Assembly: GCA_002189035.1 (NCBI GenBank)
Contig: NEEC01000013.1
Span: 1,736,001 to 1,800,000, forward strand
DNA from: Utricularia gibba
Lineage: Eukaryota; Streptophyta; Magnoliopsida; Lamiales; Lentibulariaceae
DNA length: 64,000 nucleotides
Direction: 5' to 3'
How positions within the stretch are numbered: the first letter of the stretch is position 1; each line of letters begins with the position of its first letter. Below are positions 10,145 through 22,095 of the stretch, one piece after another. Under the pieces are notes generated by a model. That model saw only the letters and a program-made list of their open reading frames with translations. It was not told where the DNA came from and did no database searches. The position numbers and the translations under genes are program-made.

Positions 10145-12814
10145 TCACTGAGCTAATTTCCAATGAATCACGTACCGGAAAGCCGTCGTCGGCTCGATCC
10201 AGTATATGTTCTTTTCGAGCCGGCCGGACTTCACAAGTTTCCTGATTGCCTTCTGTTGATCCTCTGAAATGCAGCTGTTGATCGTCTCTACAAGGTCAGC
10301 TGTGGTGAGAGACATGTCCTTGGCATAGTTTCTCAGCTTCTTGGGAAGATAAAGTTTGGTCTGGTTCTGAAGGTAGACTGTGGATCGTAAGAACTCTTCC
10401 TTGGCAACTTTGAGATCATCAAATATGGTCTTGGCGGAGTAAACTCGAACCTGCAGGTAGCCATTTCGTACTTCTGGTATTGAGATCGAATGAGAGGAAT
10501 GGAGTGAGTATGTCAGCTTACTGCAGGATCGGTTGCCATGCCGGAGCAAAGCGCGAAATGAACGAGTGGTTCAGGATACTCCATTGCGTATGGATGATCC
10601 ATCTTGAGCTTTCTCCCTGGTGGCAGCAACGTCTGAAGCCACTGCATTTGAGACAACAACGCAGTACAGTTCATGGGATCTCCAATGTACAATTTTACGT
10701 CACTTCCCTTCTGGAGCAGGTTGCACAGATGAAGAACTTGAGGAAGAAGAGAGATACCTGTGCGGATGAGTGAGCTTTGATTCTCAGAATGCAGCTTTGT
10801 ATGTCGCATGCGTTTAAACACTTCCCACCAATGATATATGAAGCCTGTAAGTTGTTGCAAATAGAGATGCTCAGAACCGGCCAAGATTTCACAAATATGC
10901 AGTGATACAGCAAAGCAACATTTCCTCTCCTGTACCTTCATTACTGAATTGTTTCTGATGTAGCCGTGAGTCCCATATGCTAGATATCCCTGCCAAAGAG
11001 CAAACTTTGTCATGCTCAAAAGGAAGAAACTGCATATCTGCGTAAACGGATCGCACTTTGAATTTTTCGATGCTTCGATCAACCAAAATGTAAAATTTAT
11101 GAAATGGGGTTCTTCAGTTAACACAAGATATCAAGATTGCATTGTGGATAGCATACATACATGCATCACCAATGCATTGTGGATATTAATCCAAAAGGCA
11201 AGTTTCTCCTCACGGCTCATCTTTGTCGGATTGACGAACTCAAGACTCTTTACTAAGGACCTGCATAGCTTTGAGACATCAGCAAAAAGAAAAACATTGC
11301 CTAAGCATGAATAAAACATTGGCTTAAATGCAAGGAGATGCTGAAAATACATTTTTCATAGACGTAACCAAAGATAACCTGAAGTTCTGAAGCATCTTAG
11401 CAGCATAGTTGTAGCTTTCCTTATCTAAAGCTAGCCTTGAAACTTCAAGCATTGATGAGTACGGCCCCTTTTCTCGTAGTAGGCACTCGGAGTTAGGGAG
11501 TTCATCTGCTTCATCAGTTAATTGAGGACTCCAACTATTTCTCGGTGAAAAAGTGCCAGAGGAGCAGTATGAGGAATTGGAAGAAATTGAATAGCCATTT
11601 CTTGTTTTTTTTGGATTGGATAACTTGCAGTAGATGGAAGCTATACATCTGATGATGTCCTCAGAAAGTCTATTAGGAGAAACCCGAGCAGCAGGATACT
11701 CAAGATGGTCTGCTAGACTCGCATGATGACCATGAGCACCCTTCATATCCTGCAGTTAGTCCTCATCTGAATAAGATTAGCTAAACCAAGGCCCTTACAA
11801 AAGGAAAACAAGAATATGGAGAAGAACCTCGAATAAGATTTTCAAGCTTAGAAAACACAATATAAAACCACAGTAATTTATTCATCATTTTGATATTACA
11901 TCAAAAAAGTAAAAACAGAGTTGAGATCTAGCATATCAAGAGCATGAAAATATAACCTTTTCTCTTGTTAATTCTGAAGAAACATCAAGAGAAATATCTT
12001 TTCGTGGTGTCAACAAGCTATTGACTTGAATGCCGCCATCTGTTTCTGAAATTTCTGATTTCCTTTGGACGAATGGTAGATCAGTGGAGCACCTTGGAGC
12101 AACCACGTTAACATGGTGCAGATGCTTAGTGTCATCTATAGCTGCAGATGGAAGGTACTGTTGAAAAGCTGTCCGGTAGAGAGTAAGCAGATGCCTTTCT
12201 AAATGCATAATCTCTTCTTCGAGAGTAGTGATTTCTTCCATCAGTTTTACAGAAGGCTGAAGCCAAAACCAATTAACAAGTCAAGCAAGGAAACAAACCG
12301 AAAAAATGGAAAAATAACAAAAGTTTATATAAGCAGCCCCACGTAGGCTTGGTTCTCCTATTGATTTTCCATGGAAATTCTACGATGAAATTTGGATTGA
12401 TACGAGCATGCACTACAAATTCACACAGAACTCCTAAGGGGTAGCTGATCCGTCACCCTCTTAACAGGATTCAAAATGAAAACAGAAAGCAAAGGAGACA
12501 ATCATCATCACTACGGATTTGTGCTGTGGCATCTGCATTTTCATTAATGATAAGAAAATCTATTCAAAATTTTAAACTCCTCGATAAATACTGATTTCAT
12601 GTTTGTAATCAGATTCCTAACAACAAAACACCGGAAATAACATACATGATGCAGCATAGAAATATGACGCTACATTCAGAAAGAAATATCAAATACAGAC
12701 GTGTTTCAAGCGAATAGGAAGCCTTGGCGTCATGTTAAGTATATTGTGATCCTCTGTCATCTCACTACTGCGCAGAGACGTAGAAGCACCCGAAGAAGGA
12801 GAGAAGCTACTCAT
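10145..12814 (-). CDS. DUF547 protein with MIP1-type leucine zipper
   Basis: Plant DUF547 proteins join an N-terminal Ternary complex factor MIP1 leucine-zipper domain to a C-terminal DUF547 domain; their function is poorly known. The exon near 11957-12260 starts PSVKLMEEITTLEEEIMHLE and continues HLLTLYRTAFQQYLP, a heptad-repeat coiled coil. Next comes a linker (SPNRLSEDIIRCIASIYCKL), then DUF547: FVNPTKMSREEKLAFWINIH, then NALVMH, AYLAYGTHGYIRNNSV, IIGGKCLNACDIQSCILR, WLQTLLPPGRKLKMDHPYAM, EPLVHFALCSGMATDPA and VRVYSAKTIFDDLKVAKEEF, ending IHWKLAQ at TGA 10145-10147. The N-terminal exon is uncertain: I propose the ATG at 12812-12814 (MSSFSPSSGASTSLRSSEMT), whose frame joins in phase if it splices at the weak donor GTCTGT. 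The true start could lie elsewhere upstream. Confidence 0.8.
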
Positions 12815-13920
12815 GGGGTTCGACACAAGACAATCCCAGAAAAATGCAATACACTCACAACACAACAAGAATCAAACCACCGACACTAAAAAACCAATAA
12901 AAACTGGTCCAAGAATCAATCAATCACAAAAGATACATCACCAATCAACTGGTTAGCAACAACAACCCACAAAACAACTACCAAGAAAACCAAAAAAAAA
13001 AAGGTCTAGGTTGGAGAAGGAGCATTTAATGCAGAAACCCACTAAGCCAAATGCTGTAGTGGGTGGCTAGAAAACATTAAATGATCAGAAATCATAAACA
13101 GCAATACGAAAAAAAGAAAACGAAATGTGTCCGTAACGTAGGGCCTGAAGAAGTATTGGGATGAAATGCAAGAGTTGGTAGTTGTAGGTGTTGCGTCCAT
13201 TGCCACTGAATGGAAGCAAAGACAAGGGCAGTAAATTTTGAGGAGAAGAAATTGATGGCGATGTGGGGAAGGGATGAATCAATGCAATTCGCCGACTGTG
13301 AAACACCACAGAGATTCAATTATTTCACGACAAACTGCTTCACAGTTTTCTCCATCATTATGATCATGTATCCCTTCCTGCTGGTAAAAACCATCATTTC
13401 CACGCTCCCTTCCACTCATTCCCACCCAGCATTCACCGCACACACACACACAGACTCGAGCTCTGTAACTTCATTGACCTATGCAGAACAGTGACACTGT
13501 AGCTCTCTTCATTCCACTCGAGTGGCAAGAGATTAACATATTAGGGTATTATAATATACTATTCTCAAATACTATCTTATATAAATAATGGTGAAGTTTG
13601 GGGATGCCAATACCCTAATTTTCAAGTTTCAAAATTATCCTAATTGTTTGGATATTTTTTATATATTTAATCTCTCATTTTTAAATTATCATTTTTGGAT
13701 ATTCGTCAGATACTTAATTTCTAATATTTGGTTCAATTTTTAAAATTTTGAAAATTGTTTGAGTTTTAGTTAAACCATTTCGACAACTTTATATGTATTT
13801 TTTACAATTTTAAAAATTAAATATTAGATTTTTTTATATTTACTTAAACTTGAAATGTTATTTTAAAATTTTTTTAATTACATAAATATAATTAAATATG
13901 TGATTATATAATTATATAAT
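12815..13920. other. Spacer, AT-rich, with a short CA microsatellite
   Basis: 12815-13500 is probably the leader and promoter of the DUF547 gene. A short (CA)n run lies at about 13439-13450. 13520-13920 is strongly AT-rich. No gene is supported. Confidence 0.45.
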
Positions 13921-14186
13921 TACCTACCCCCTTGGGTCAAACACTATCTTATACGTCATTTGTATATATAACATATAATAAATATATAAATGGTATAACT
14001 ATACAAGATCACCATATATATATTAATTAATCAAAAAACGATTTAGGTATAAATTTGAATATAAATATTTTATATTATACTATAAAACATTCTATAATAC
14101 CCAATTTAAGTATAAATCTTTTATATTATATTATCAAATATCATATAATAAATAGGTGGTCGGGTGGTGACCCAAGGGGGTTGGTA
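13921..14186. mobile_element. Small TIR element (MITE), 266 bp
   Basis: Terminal inverted repeats of 19 bp with 18 matches bound this segment: tacctacccccttgggtca at 13921-13939, and 14168-14186, whose reverse complement is taccaacccccttgggtca. The interior is almost pure AT and has no coding capacity, as expected for a non-autonomous MITE. If the outer TA at both ends is the target-site duplication, the element fits the Tc1/mariner-like class; I see no longer duplication. Confidence 0.75.
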
Positions 14187-15344
14187 AAACCCGAGAAGAC
14201 ATTATAAAATTAATATTATTTGTACAAAAAATAATAATATATTTGACATGGTATTTGTGCGGGGCACCTCACACGTGATAGGTACAAGGTGTAGGTGTGA
14301 GGAAGCTCCAACTTGGTACCATCATAACGCATCACCAATGCAATTTGAAGCTTATTCAAATAATGATTGGGGCTACCTGTCCATGCACATGAAGATCCTT
14401 ATCCGATAGAATCCGATCGCTCGGAATTCCAGGAAATATATAATTAAAATAAATAGGCATAACTTTAACTTGATTATAATTTCTCCAAGATCTTCTTAAA
14501 TACTTATGAGGGTGTCTCGTAATTGGAATCAAATTACTAAATCATAGATTTAATGATGGTATTTCATATTGGTTACACACATAATAAATACATAATTAAA
14601 TTGAAATGATGACAATATTTCATATTGATTACAAATATAAGAAAATATATGATTAAATAAAAAGATTTCTTAATCTGATATCGAAAATTTTCCAAGGAGT
14701 TTATGTAAAATCATAAAATTTATTTATACAAGATAGATAATTTCGTATAAATAAATTATAAGTTTTGACAATGTGCATATATACACTACAGATCAAACTG
14801 ATCAATGCAAATCGAATTAGAGATGGATTCAATACTCACGCTGAAATCGGATTCAAAAACACATTTGAGAGGTGCAGATTGTGTTTTTTTTTTTTTTTTT
14901 TTGTAATTTGAAAATTTAATGTAATTTTATTTTATCATAACAAAAAATATAATAAAAAACTTAAATACTCTGCATATGCTGTTTTTTTTTTAATCTACAT
15001 TGAAAGAACATGGATGCAGCTCAATCTGAAATGGAAAGCATTCTTGAATTTTCTGGGGGAAAAGAAAGCATTTTTATTGAAAGGGTTATCATTGTGAATG
15101 CAGATGATGAAAGATTTGTGAACATTTTTAGAGAAAGCGAGTGCCCTTTTTCATTCCACCATGGAACTGTGCCTACTCCAAAAAGGGGTATCAGGCAAAA
15201 AGATGGAGAAAGTGGCCCTCGTTCAAGACGGCTCAGACCCAACAACTGAGAATCACGTAGACCCATGTATTGTAAATATCATCATCAAAGACAAAAGACA
15301 ATCAAGACTTCAGCAGAGGATAATTCCATAATTTTCTGGGAGAT
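14187..15344. other. AT-rich spacer with a long T tract
   Basis: A G-box core CACGTG lies near 14273. A T homopolymer of about 22 bases is at 14881-14902. A stop-free stretch at 15010-15249 has no family resemblance and is not called. The leader of the next gene probably starts near 15250. Confidence 0.4.
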
Positions 15345-17369
15345 ATGATAGCACGCTCATTCAAGCTACTCCCTCTGCCTCTACCCAATTTCGAGACCTT
15401 CAAGCAGTCGGCTTCCATTGCATACGTTTCTACTGGTCATGGGGGTATTGCTGCTTCCACGCCGTGCCTTTGTCTTCCGGGGCCAGGAAAAGATTCGTGC
15501 TTTCGCCATTCTTTTGTTTACATGAAGATAAGGTAAGTTTTTTCGTCTTGTTTTATTGGGTTTAATCCGTATTTTTTGATATGGGTTGTTGGGTAAACTT
15601 GTTCGGTTCTGATGGGTTGTTTTGACTGTGATTTGGGAAGAATGGTGTTGGGTTTTTGTTGTATTAGTTCATTTTGGCTTTCGGACTATGGTTTTCGTGT
15701 GTAGATTCTTAATTACTCTGCGATGCTGTAGCTGAATTTCGGGTACAACTTACGCATGTATCTTGTTTTTCTTCATTGCATTGCTGTTTCCGGTTGGAGT
15801 TTTCTCGTTTCTGAAGAATGATACACTTCCCTTGGTATTCTGGAATAATGCTCTTATGAAATGATGTGGCTGTTCTTTGCCTACATATTTTCCTCCCGAA
15901 TTCATCAAACTTTGTGCATTGTTTGTTTAAATAGTAGAATCCGATAGCTTGCTGTTTTCTCCTCTATTCAATAACAACTGATCAATACGTGCTACATAAT
16001 CCTTTTGTGTGTTATAAGCACCTCCTTCAAAACTGTGCTTGTTTCCCTTCTGCATAATATGAATCTAACCAAGCCTTTATGTTCAAAGTTGATGATGCAA
16101 ACTTCCAGTTGTTTTTCTACTGTCTAAAACCATGGGCATCTGTTTTCATGTTTCTGTACAGTGTGCTTGCTCATGTGATAAAAAAGGAGGAGAAACAATG
16201 GAAACCATAAGAAACGGATCCAATGACGAAATCACAACCCGGATCCCATCCCAAGCACAGTCTTTAGTTGAAGGATCTGGAGCCGTTTTAGCAACCCAAT
16301 ATAAACCTGCCCCTGACGTGGACTATTTACAGGTTTGCTGATCTTTGACCCTTTCTAGTTGACATCCTTGTTCTGCTTCTTTCTTTCTGTTTTTGTAGCA
16401 TTCCCATTTGCAAAAAGCAATGAAAAATGTTGTCTTGATTTGGCATGTTTTCCCTGTTCTAGTACTGTCAGCTTCTTAGAATTCACTATTTTTTTCGATC
16501 GAAGTCACCTGCTAGTTCATTTGATTCATTCTGATTCAAGCCTTGACTAATCAAAGTTATCAGTTCTTGTAAGTGACTGACTGAAGGACTAGAAGTTCTA
16601 CTCTGCTGGACATTCTTCTTTGTATAAGGAATATCTCTGAAATGCATAATTTCAGGAGTTGCTAGCCATTCAGCAGCAAGGTCCTCGGGCAATTGGGTTT
16701 TTTGGGACCAGAAACATGGGGTTCATGCACCAAGAGCTCATTGAAATCTTGAGCTACGCATTAGTCATAACGGTAGTTCCTCATACAGCTGAACTAGAAC
16801 ACTACTGCTGTTCTTCATCTATGACTTCTGTTGGCAATTCCTCATTACACTTGGATTCTTGCAGAAAAACCACATCTTTACATCCGGAGCTTCAGGTACC
16901 AACGCCGCTGTAATCAGAGGGGCTCTTCGCGCTGAAAAACCCGAGTTACTTACAGTGATATTGCCACAGAGCTTGAGCAAGCAGCCCCCTGAAAGCCAAG
17001 AATTGCTTTCAAAAGTAAGGTTCTTCTTCTGAAACCTTCTTGCACTAGTGTCTGATATTTGATAGCCATGTGTAAGCCTTCGATTTCTCTTCTTTTCAGG
17101 TGAAGCATGTGATCGAAAAGCCTCACAACGATCATCTTCCTCTGATAGAAGCCAGCAGGTCTGTGGATCTTCGCATGCTTCTGGTCCTTGCTCTTTTAGT
17201 ACATGATGTTTTGCAACATGTATGTGAATGCAGGCTGTGCAACATGGACATAATCTCCCAAGTGCAGCAAGTGATTTGCTTTGCCTTCCACGACAGCCGG
17301 CTGCTCATGGAAACATGCCAGGAGGCAAAGAACATGCGTAAGATAGTTACTCTCTTCTATCTTGACTGA
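15345..17369 (+). CDS. Plastid DprA/SLOG-like conserved protein
   Basis: This is a protein conserved in plants and cyanobacteria and often labelled DNA recombination-mediator protein A; no plant function is established. Exons read clearly: 16162-16332 (METIRNGSNDEITTRIP, LVEGSGAVLATQYKPAPD), 16656-16772 (ELLAIQQQGPRAIGFFGTRN, MGFMHQELIEILSYALVIT), 16865-17014 (NHIFTSGASGTNAAVIRGAL), 17100 to about 17158 (VKHVIEKPHNDHLPLIEAS) and 17234-17369 (LCNMDIISQVQQVICFAFHD, ending MRKIVTLFYLD). GFFGTRN and TSGASGTNAA are glycine-rich nucleotide-binding turns of the Rossmann/SLOG type. Exon 1 (15345-15532) looks like a transit peptide (MIARSFKLLPLPLPNFETFK), but its donor phase does not match exon 2 by one base; the G5 run at 15441-15445 is a likely missing-base site. 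If exon 1 is wrong, the fallback start is the ATG at 16198. Confidence 0.82.
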
Positions 17370-17639
17370 TCATTCTTTTGCTAGCACTCCCTCCCCTGTT
17401 TGTTGTCGTGTCCATATGCCGTTCACGAAGCTGATAGGAAAGTGGAACCTTGGTATGCTTCTGTGTAACATGATAGGATTCATTCATCTGGGAAGGAGAA
17501 CAGTATGTTAGTTTAGGTGCATATCGGATGTAAATAATATCCGGACAGCACTAAATGGTCTCCGAGACACAGTCAGGAAACCCACAACAGCAAAACTAGT
17601 AATGAAGTGATCTTGAGAATAGAACTTCATCATCTACGC
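17370..17639. other. 3' UTR of the DprA-like gene
   Basis: This run follows the stop codon and holds no coding signal. It separates the gene from the desaturase relic on the other strand. Confidence 0.45.
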
Positions 17640-18290
17640 ATACCAAAAACAGAATCTTAGGAAGCCTATAGAATGCGCAATCTTTGGATCAGAGCTGCAC
17701 TTCCGGGTCATGCATCCAGCTGAAAGAAGGCCTTGGGGCTTGTTTTGCTCGACTTTGAGCTCCCTCTTCCAGTTTTCTGAATCGTGGAGCAAGCCCACCA
17801 CGCAGTCCTGTGCTTTCTGGGTCTCAGGTGACAACCCCGTTCAATCAGCCGCTTTCCAGTGGTTGACGGGGGCAAGGTCACTTGCTGGGTACACACCGAG
17901 TCTTTGTGCAACGGCTGAGTAATGATAAAAAATGTCATAAACTCGACCACTATACATCAAGTGTGCAGGCATGGAGATTTTCTTCCTCACCATGTCTGCA
18001 ATGGCAAGCACAGTTCCATTGGGGTCTGTTTCGAATAGCTTCCCCACTATCTTGGTCGGCGCTGTTTCATGGTGTTTCTCATCCGAGTTTTATTTGCAGT
18101 GACAGTGTGGGGGAGATGGTACGGTATCGCCTCATGGCTTCTCCGGCATGTTTGGTGTTGCTTAGGAGAATCAGAGAAACTGCAAGCTTGATGCAGCGTC
18201 TCCTTCCTCAGTTCATTTTTGCCTATATCATCAGCCACGTCATCGGGTCGTACCTGGGCCTTGGTTTTCGTGATGGGCTTTACGAGCCGG
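17640..18290 (-). pseudogene. Stearoyl-ACP desaturase (SAD) fragment, decayed
   Basis: The intact family introduces the delta-9 double bond into stearoyl-ACP in the plastid stroma using a di-iron centre. Here only the C-terminal part survives. The best segment (about 17841-18100) reads [20 protein letters not shown], then [20 protein letters not shown] and [16 protein letters not shown]. These correspond to the DEKRHE iron-ligand motif and the following helices of SAD. Downstream, [15 protein letters not shown] and MTRKCSSD-like remnants appear in different frames, and a stop interrupts after NHWKAAD. Upstream, 18100-18290 keeps only nucleotide-level resemblance around the conserved NTAR region. 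At least three frame changes plus missing N-terminal exons make it a pseudogene, not a sequencing artefact. It lies just upstream of, and divergent from, FtsZ1. Confidence 0.8.
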
Positions 18291-18441
18291 CCCATCCGTA
18301 CATTTCACTTGCTTTTATTTGTTTTCTTTTGACATCAGTCTATTTTTCCGGCCAAGTGCATGTATGTCCCCCAAAGCTCGGAATACGAAAAGATAACGAA
18401 AGCAGGACTGGGCCTGCGTTTGATTTCAAGGCTGGGGCTCA

Positions 18442-20536
18442 ATGGCGACGCTCAGATTCTCGGCTCCGCCGTCCTCGCGCTCCGTCGGGCTTCTGTTGCC
18501 GCGTTCGGAGAATGCCAGGTGTTGCAGACGTCGCCTGAAAACTAGTTCGGACTGTAGACGCCATCGCGCTGGGGTTTACTGCTCCTTCGTATCCACGGAA
18601 AGTGCTAGGATTAAGGTCGTCGGCGTCGGTGGTGGCGGTAATAATGCTGTTAACCGCATGATTGGTAGCGGCTTGAAGGTTTACTCGATTCTTTGGTGCT
18701 GTTGCATTTAATAGGCCGCCGTTTTGTTTGTGAGTTGCTGCAACTCTGTAATGGGATATAGGAAGATGAACTTCTGAGTTTCAATGAGAGGGTGAGGGCG
18801 GCTAGTTCAATCTCAAGTTGGTTTTAGTTCTTGAGGGTGATTAATTACGCGGGCCTCAAATTTGGAACTCATTTTTTTGTGCGTTTATTGGTTACCTTGG
18901 AGGTCAAGTCTACATAGAGATAGTGATTCTGTTTTCCTTGTCATTTCACATTGCTTATAAATGCAGCTCCTCATTTCATTGGTGTTCAGCGTCGAAGTTC
19001 GTTCTTCATCAATCATATTGTGTCACATGTCTGCCTATGACTGATTGCAGGGTGTGGACTTCTATGCAATAAACACAGATTCACAGGCTCTTCTGCAATC
19101 TGCAGCTAAGAATCCCATTCAAATTGGAGAGCTTTTGACTCGTGGCCTTGGTTAGTATCTTGTTTTCTCGACAATGATGGACACGTCTTGAGGCTCTGTG
19201 CTTTTTTTTTTTTTTTTGTATGCTAAAAAAGATTTATGGATGACTATACATGCTGCAGCACCTCAATTCAGGTACTGGTGGCAATCCGCTTCTAGGGGAA
19301 CAGGCTGCGGAGGAATCAAGGGAAGCTATTTCCAATGCTCTCATGGGATCAGACATGGTGTTTATAACAGCTGGGATGGGTGGGGGTACGGGTTCTGGAG
19401 CAGCTCCCGTTGTTGCCCAAATAGCAAAGGAATCTGGATTTTTGACTGTTGGTGTGGTCACTTATCCTTTCAGCTTCGAAGGCCGGAAAAGATCCACGCA
19501 GGTAGACTAGTTTTTATGTAATGAATTGCTTTATGTATATTTTTAGACAATCATTATCATGGAGCTGGTGCACTTGTATGTTTCATTTGGCGTGTAGATT
19601 TTTAGCCTGGTTATGGAACTGCATTTGGTGTCTATATTGGATATTCAATGAGTTTACAAAACCGGGTTCCCTGGGAGAGCATTATCTGTATCTAGTGTCT
19701 TTTCAGGCTCTTGAGGCAATTGAAAAGCTCCAGAAAAACGTTGACACACTTATTGTGATTCCCAATGATCGCCTCCTGGATATTGCTGATGCACATACTG
19801 CCCTTCAAGATGCCTTCCTTCTAGCCGATGATGTACTCCTTCAAGGAGTCCAAGGGATATCTGATATCATCACAGTGAGTGGCAATACAAATATGTTCTG
19901 CTTTATCTACTATGATCATGCGCCCGTTACACATTATATTCAGTCAATCCTCTCTTACAGATACCAGGCTTGGTAAATGTCGATTTTGCGGATGTGAAGG
20001 CAGTGATGAAAGACTCAGGCACCGCAATGCTTGGAGTAGGTGTCTCCTCGAGTAAAAACCGTGCAGAAGAAGCAGCAGAACAAGCTACTTTGGCTCCACT
20101 GATCGGCTCTTCTATTCAATCCGCCACCGGGGTGGTCTACAATATCACCGGCGGCAAGGATATAACACTACAAGAAGTAAACAGAGTATCCCAGGTACAA
20201 CTTCTTCACACTCCTCCCTTCCCCTCATCCTCGACATGATCACACATCATCCAGTGTTTTACTCTTGAATTCCAGGTAGTTACCAGCTTAGCAGACCCCT
20301 CTGCCAACATCATATTCGGTGCAGTGGTGGATGAGCGATACAACGGAGAGATCCACGTCACGATTATCGCAACCGGGTTCACACAGTCATTCCAGAAGAG
20401 CATTCTGGCTGATCCAAGAGGAGCCAAGGCGACTTCCAACAAGGCCACAGACGGTACTAAACCTCTTGCCACTGTTAATTCAAATGCATCCCCTGCCTCT
20501 GCTTCTTCTCAGAGACCTTCCCGGAGGCTGTTCTAG
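18442..20536 (+). CDS. FTSZ1: Plastid division GTPase FtsZ1
   Basis: FtsZ1 is a tubulin-like GTPase that co-assembles with FtsZ2 into the stromal Z ring constricting the chloroplast. Six exons are intact: 18442-18678, 19051-19150, 19272-19501, 19707-19874, 19961-20194 and 20276-20536, totalling 1230 nt (409 residues). The N-terminus is a Ser/Arg-rich transit peptide (about residues 1-55). The GTPase domain shows [18 protein letters not shown], the tubulin signature [32 protein letters not shown] and [20 protein letters not shown]. The C-terminal domain ends [20 protein letters not shown] and ATGF, followed by a short Ser/Ala-rich tail. The tail lacks the C-terminal core peptide that marks FtsZ2, so this is the FtsZ1 type. 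An upstream out-of-frame ATG at 18360 opens a frame overlapping the start; whether it is transcribed is unknown. Confidence 0.96.
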
Positions 20537-22095
20537 CAACTTCCCACTTCCCCTGGAACATCCATCCATCCATCCACATCGTGTCCTTCACAACAAGTGT
20601 GAAGCATGTGGTTTGTCGGGTGACTTGGAGTGTCAATGTGTGACATCCAGCAAGGCGGGGCAGGGCAACTTATCTCGTATGCATCCCCACCAGCAGGCAA
20701 CGAGTGCTCGTGACCTGAATGAAGCCAGATCACAGAGTATCTCGCATGGTAAGTCTCCCTCTTGAAAAACAACTCTCCGCGACTGCTATGTTTGATTTCC
20801 AAATCCTCTAAACAGTGACTTGGGTTTCGTCACTTTTTTTTTTTATTCTAAAAAGTGGAATCAGAAAACCTAATTGTGCACCTGGCCTGCCCTAACCCTA
20901 ACCACCGACACCACTTATTTAAATCTTTTTTATATTAGGTGTAATTGTATTCAATTTATTATAAAATATTATAAAGTTTGAAATATAATTATTTAAATTA
21001 AATATTTTTGAGTTTCACCTTTTTAAAAAAATTTGTTTTATTGGAGCAAAAAAAATATGATTTGAGATTAAAAAATTATAAAATGGGGTTGGATCCAATA
21101 AAGAGTGTAAAGATTTAGGTGGATCAAGATATATTTTACATAAATATATTTTCTTTAATCTTGTATTTTAAAACGAATGTAAAATCGTAATAATTGAATA
21201 TTCTGCATAAACAATATTGTATAAAACTACAAATGATTGGCCCAACGGGCACAAAAAAGCTCTCTACTGCGGCGACGACTACACGCAGTATGTGGTGTGG
21301 TCTGGGCTGCGTTAAATGTGACAGAGATCTACTATTGCATTCCCTTGCTGTATACTTGTACTCCGGGGTACAGCCGGAGTAGTCGGTTGGGACTCCGGGG
21401 GGTGAGCGTAAAAGCTTGTTTCCATTAATATTTATGGAAAATCAAATCGTTCATTCAGCAGTTTTTTAAGTGAATCGAAGGTATTCGAGTAAAATGGGAG
21501 TGCTGGTGGCCCTGGCTTTGGCTCAGGCTGCAGCTGGAGAAAAATCTGTACGGGGTCATCTTTTGTGGTTTTGAGAAAGTGGGCAGTGCGAAAAGCAACA
21601 AAAAAAGGAGGAACCTTTAGCATTGGCCAAGAGCACACACTGTGGAAAAAAGTAGAAAGCCTGCTGATTTTTCGGTTACTGAAACCCATAACCCACCTTT
21701 GTGAAAAATGCTTCCCAAGAGCAGAAGTTGCGGTGCGTGCTCGGAAGGTACATTTCATGTTTCTGGTTAGGCTTCGACAGCTCAGTGAACCATTTTGTTT
21801 CACAGGTTTTGTCGTCTTCTGTGCTTGTGGGTTATGGTTTTCTTTGACTCTTGTAGCCTTGTTGTAGTTCCAGACGAACCAGATTTCGTGCAAGGGGATT
21901 CTGTATAGCGTCCTGATACACGGTTTTCTTTCTTCTGGTTTCTTTTTTGCTTTTTCATCAGTCCTTTTTGAATTGTGCTGTGGTTCTTGGTAATTTCTAG
22001 GGATTTTAACTTGAATTTGGGTGTTTTGAAGTTTATGGGTCTGTTTGAGATGAAAGCATAACTGCATTGCTGATAATTGCAGGGGGCAAGCTGAG
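20537..22095. other. FtsZ1 3' UTR, AT-rich spacer, IQD leader
   Basis: 20537-20800 is the probable 3' UTR; 20564-20576 carries a short tccatccatccat repeat. 20930-21230 is AT-rich. 21450-22095 reads like a 5' leader with a pyrimidine-rich intron for the IQD gene. Open frames here have no family resemblance. Confidence 0.4.

Noticed and set aside
15010-15249. 79-codon plus-strand ORF starting MDAAQSEMESILEF
   Set aside because: No family resemblance, no splice partners, and both strands are open over the same stretch; probably leader sequence or chance.
20319-20765. 148-codon ORF overlapping the last FtsZ1 exon
   Set aside because: It is a shadow frame of FtsZ1 extended into the 3' UTR.
20888-20902. 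Telomere-like ccctaaccctaa
   Set aside because: Only two units in a spacer; too short to be an interstitial telomere and common by chance in plant promoters.
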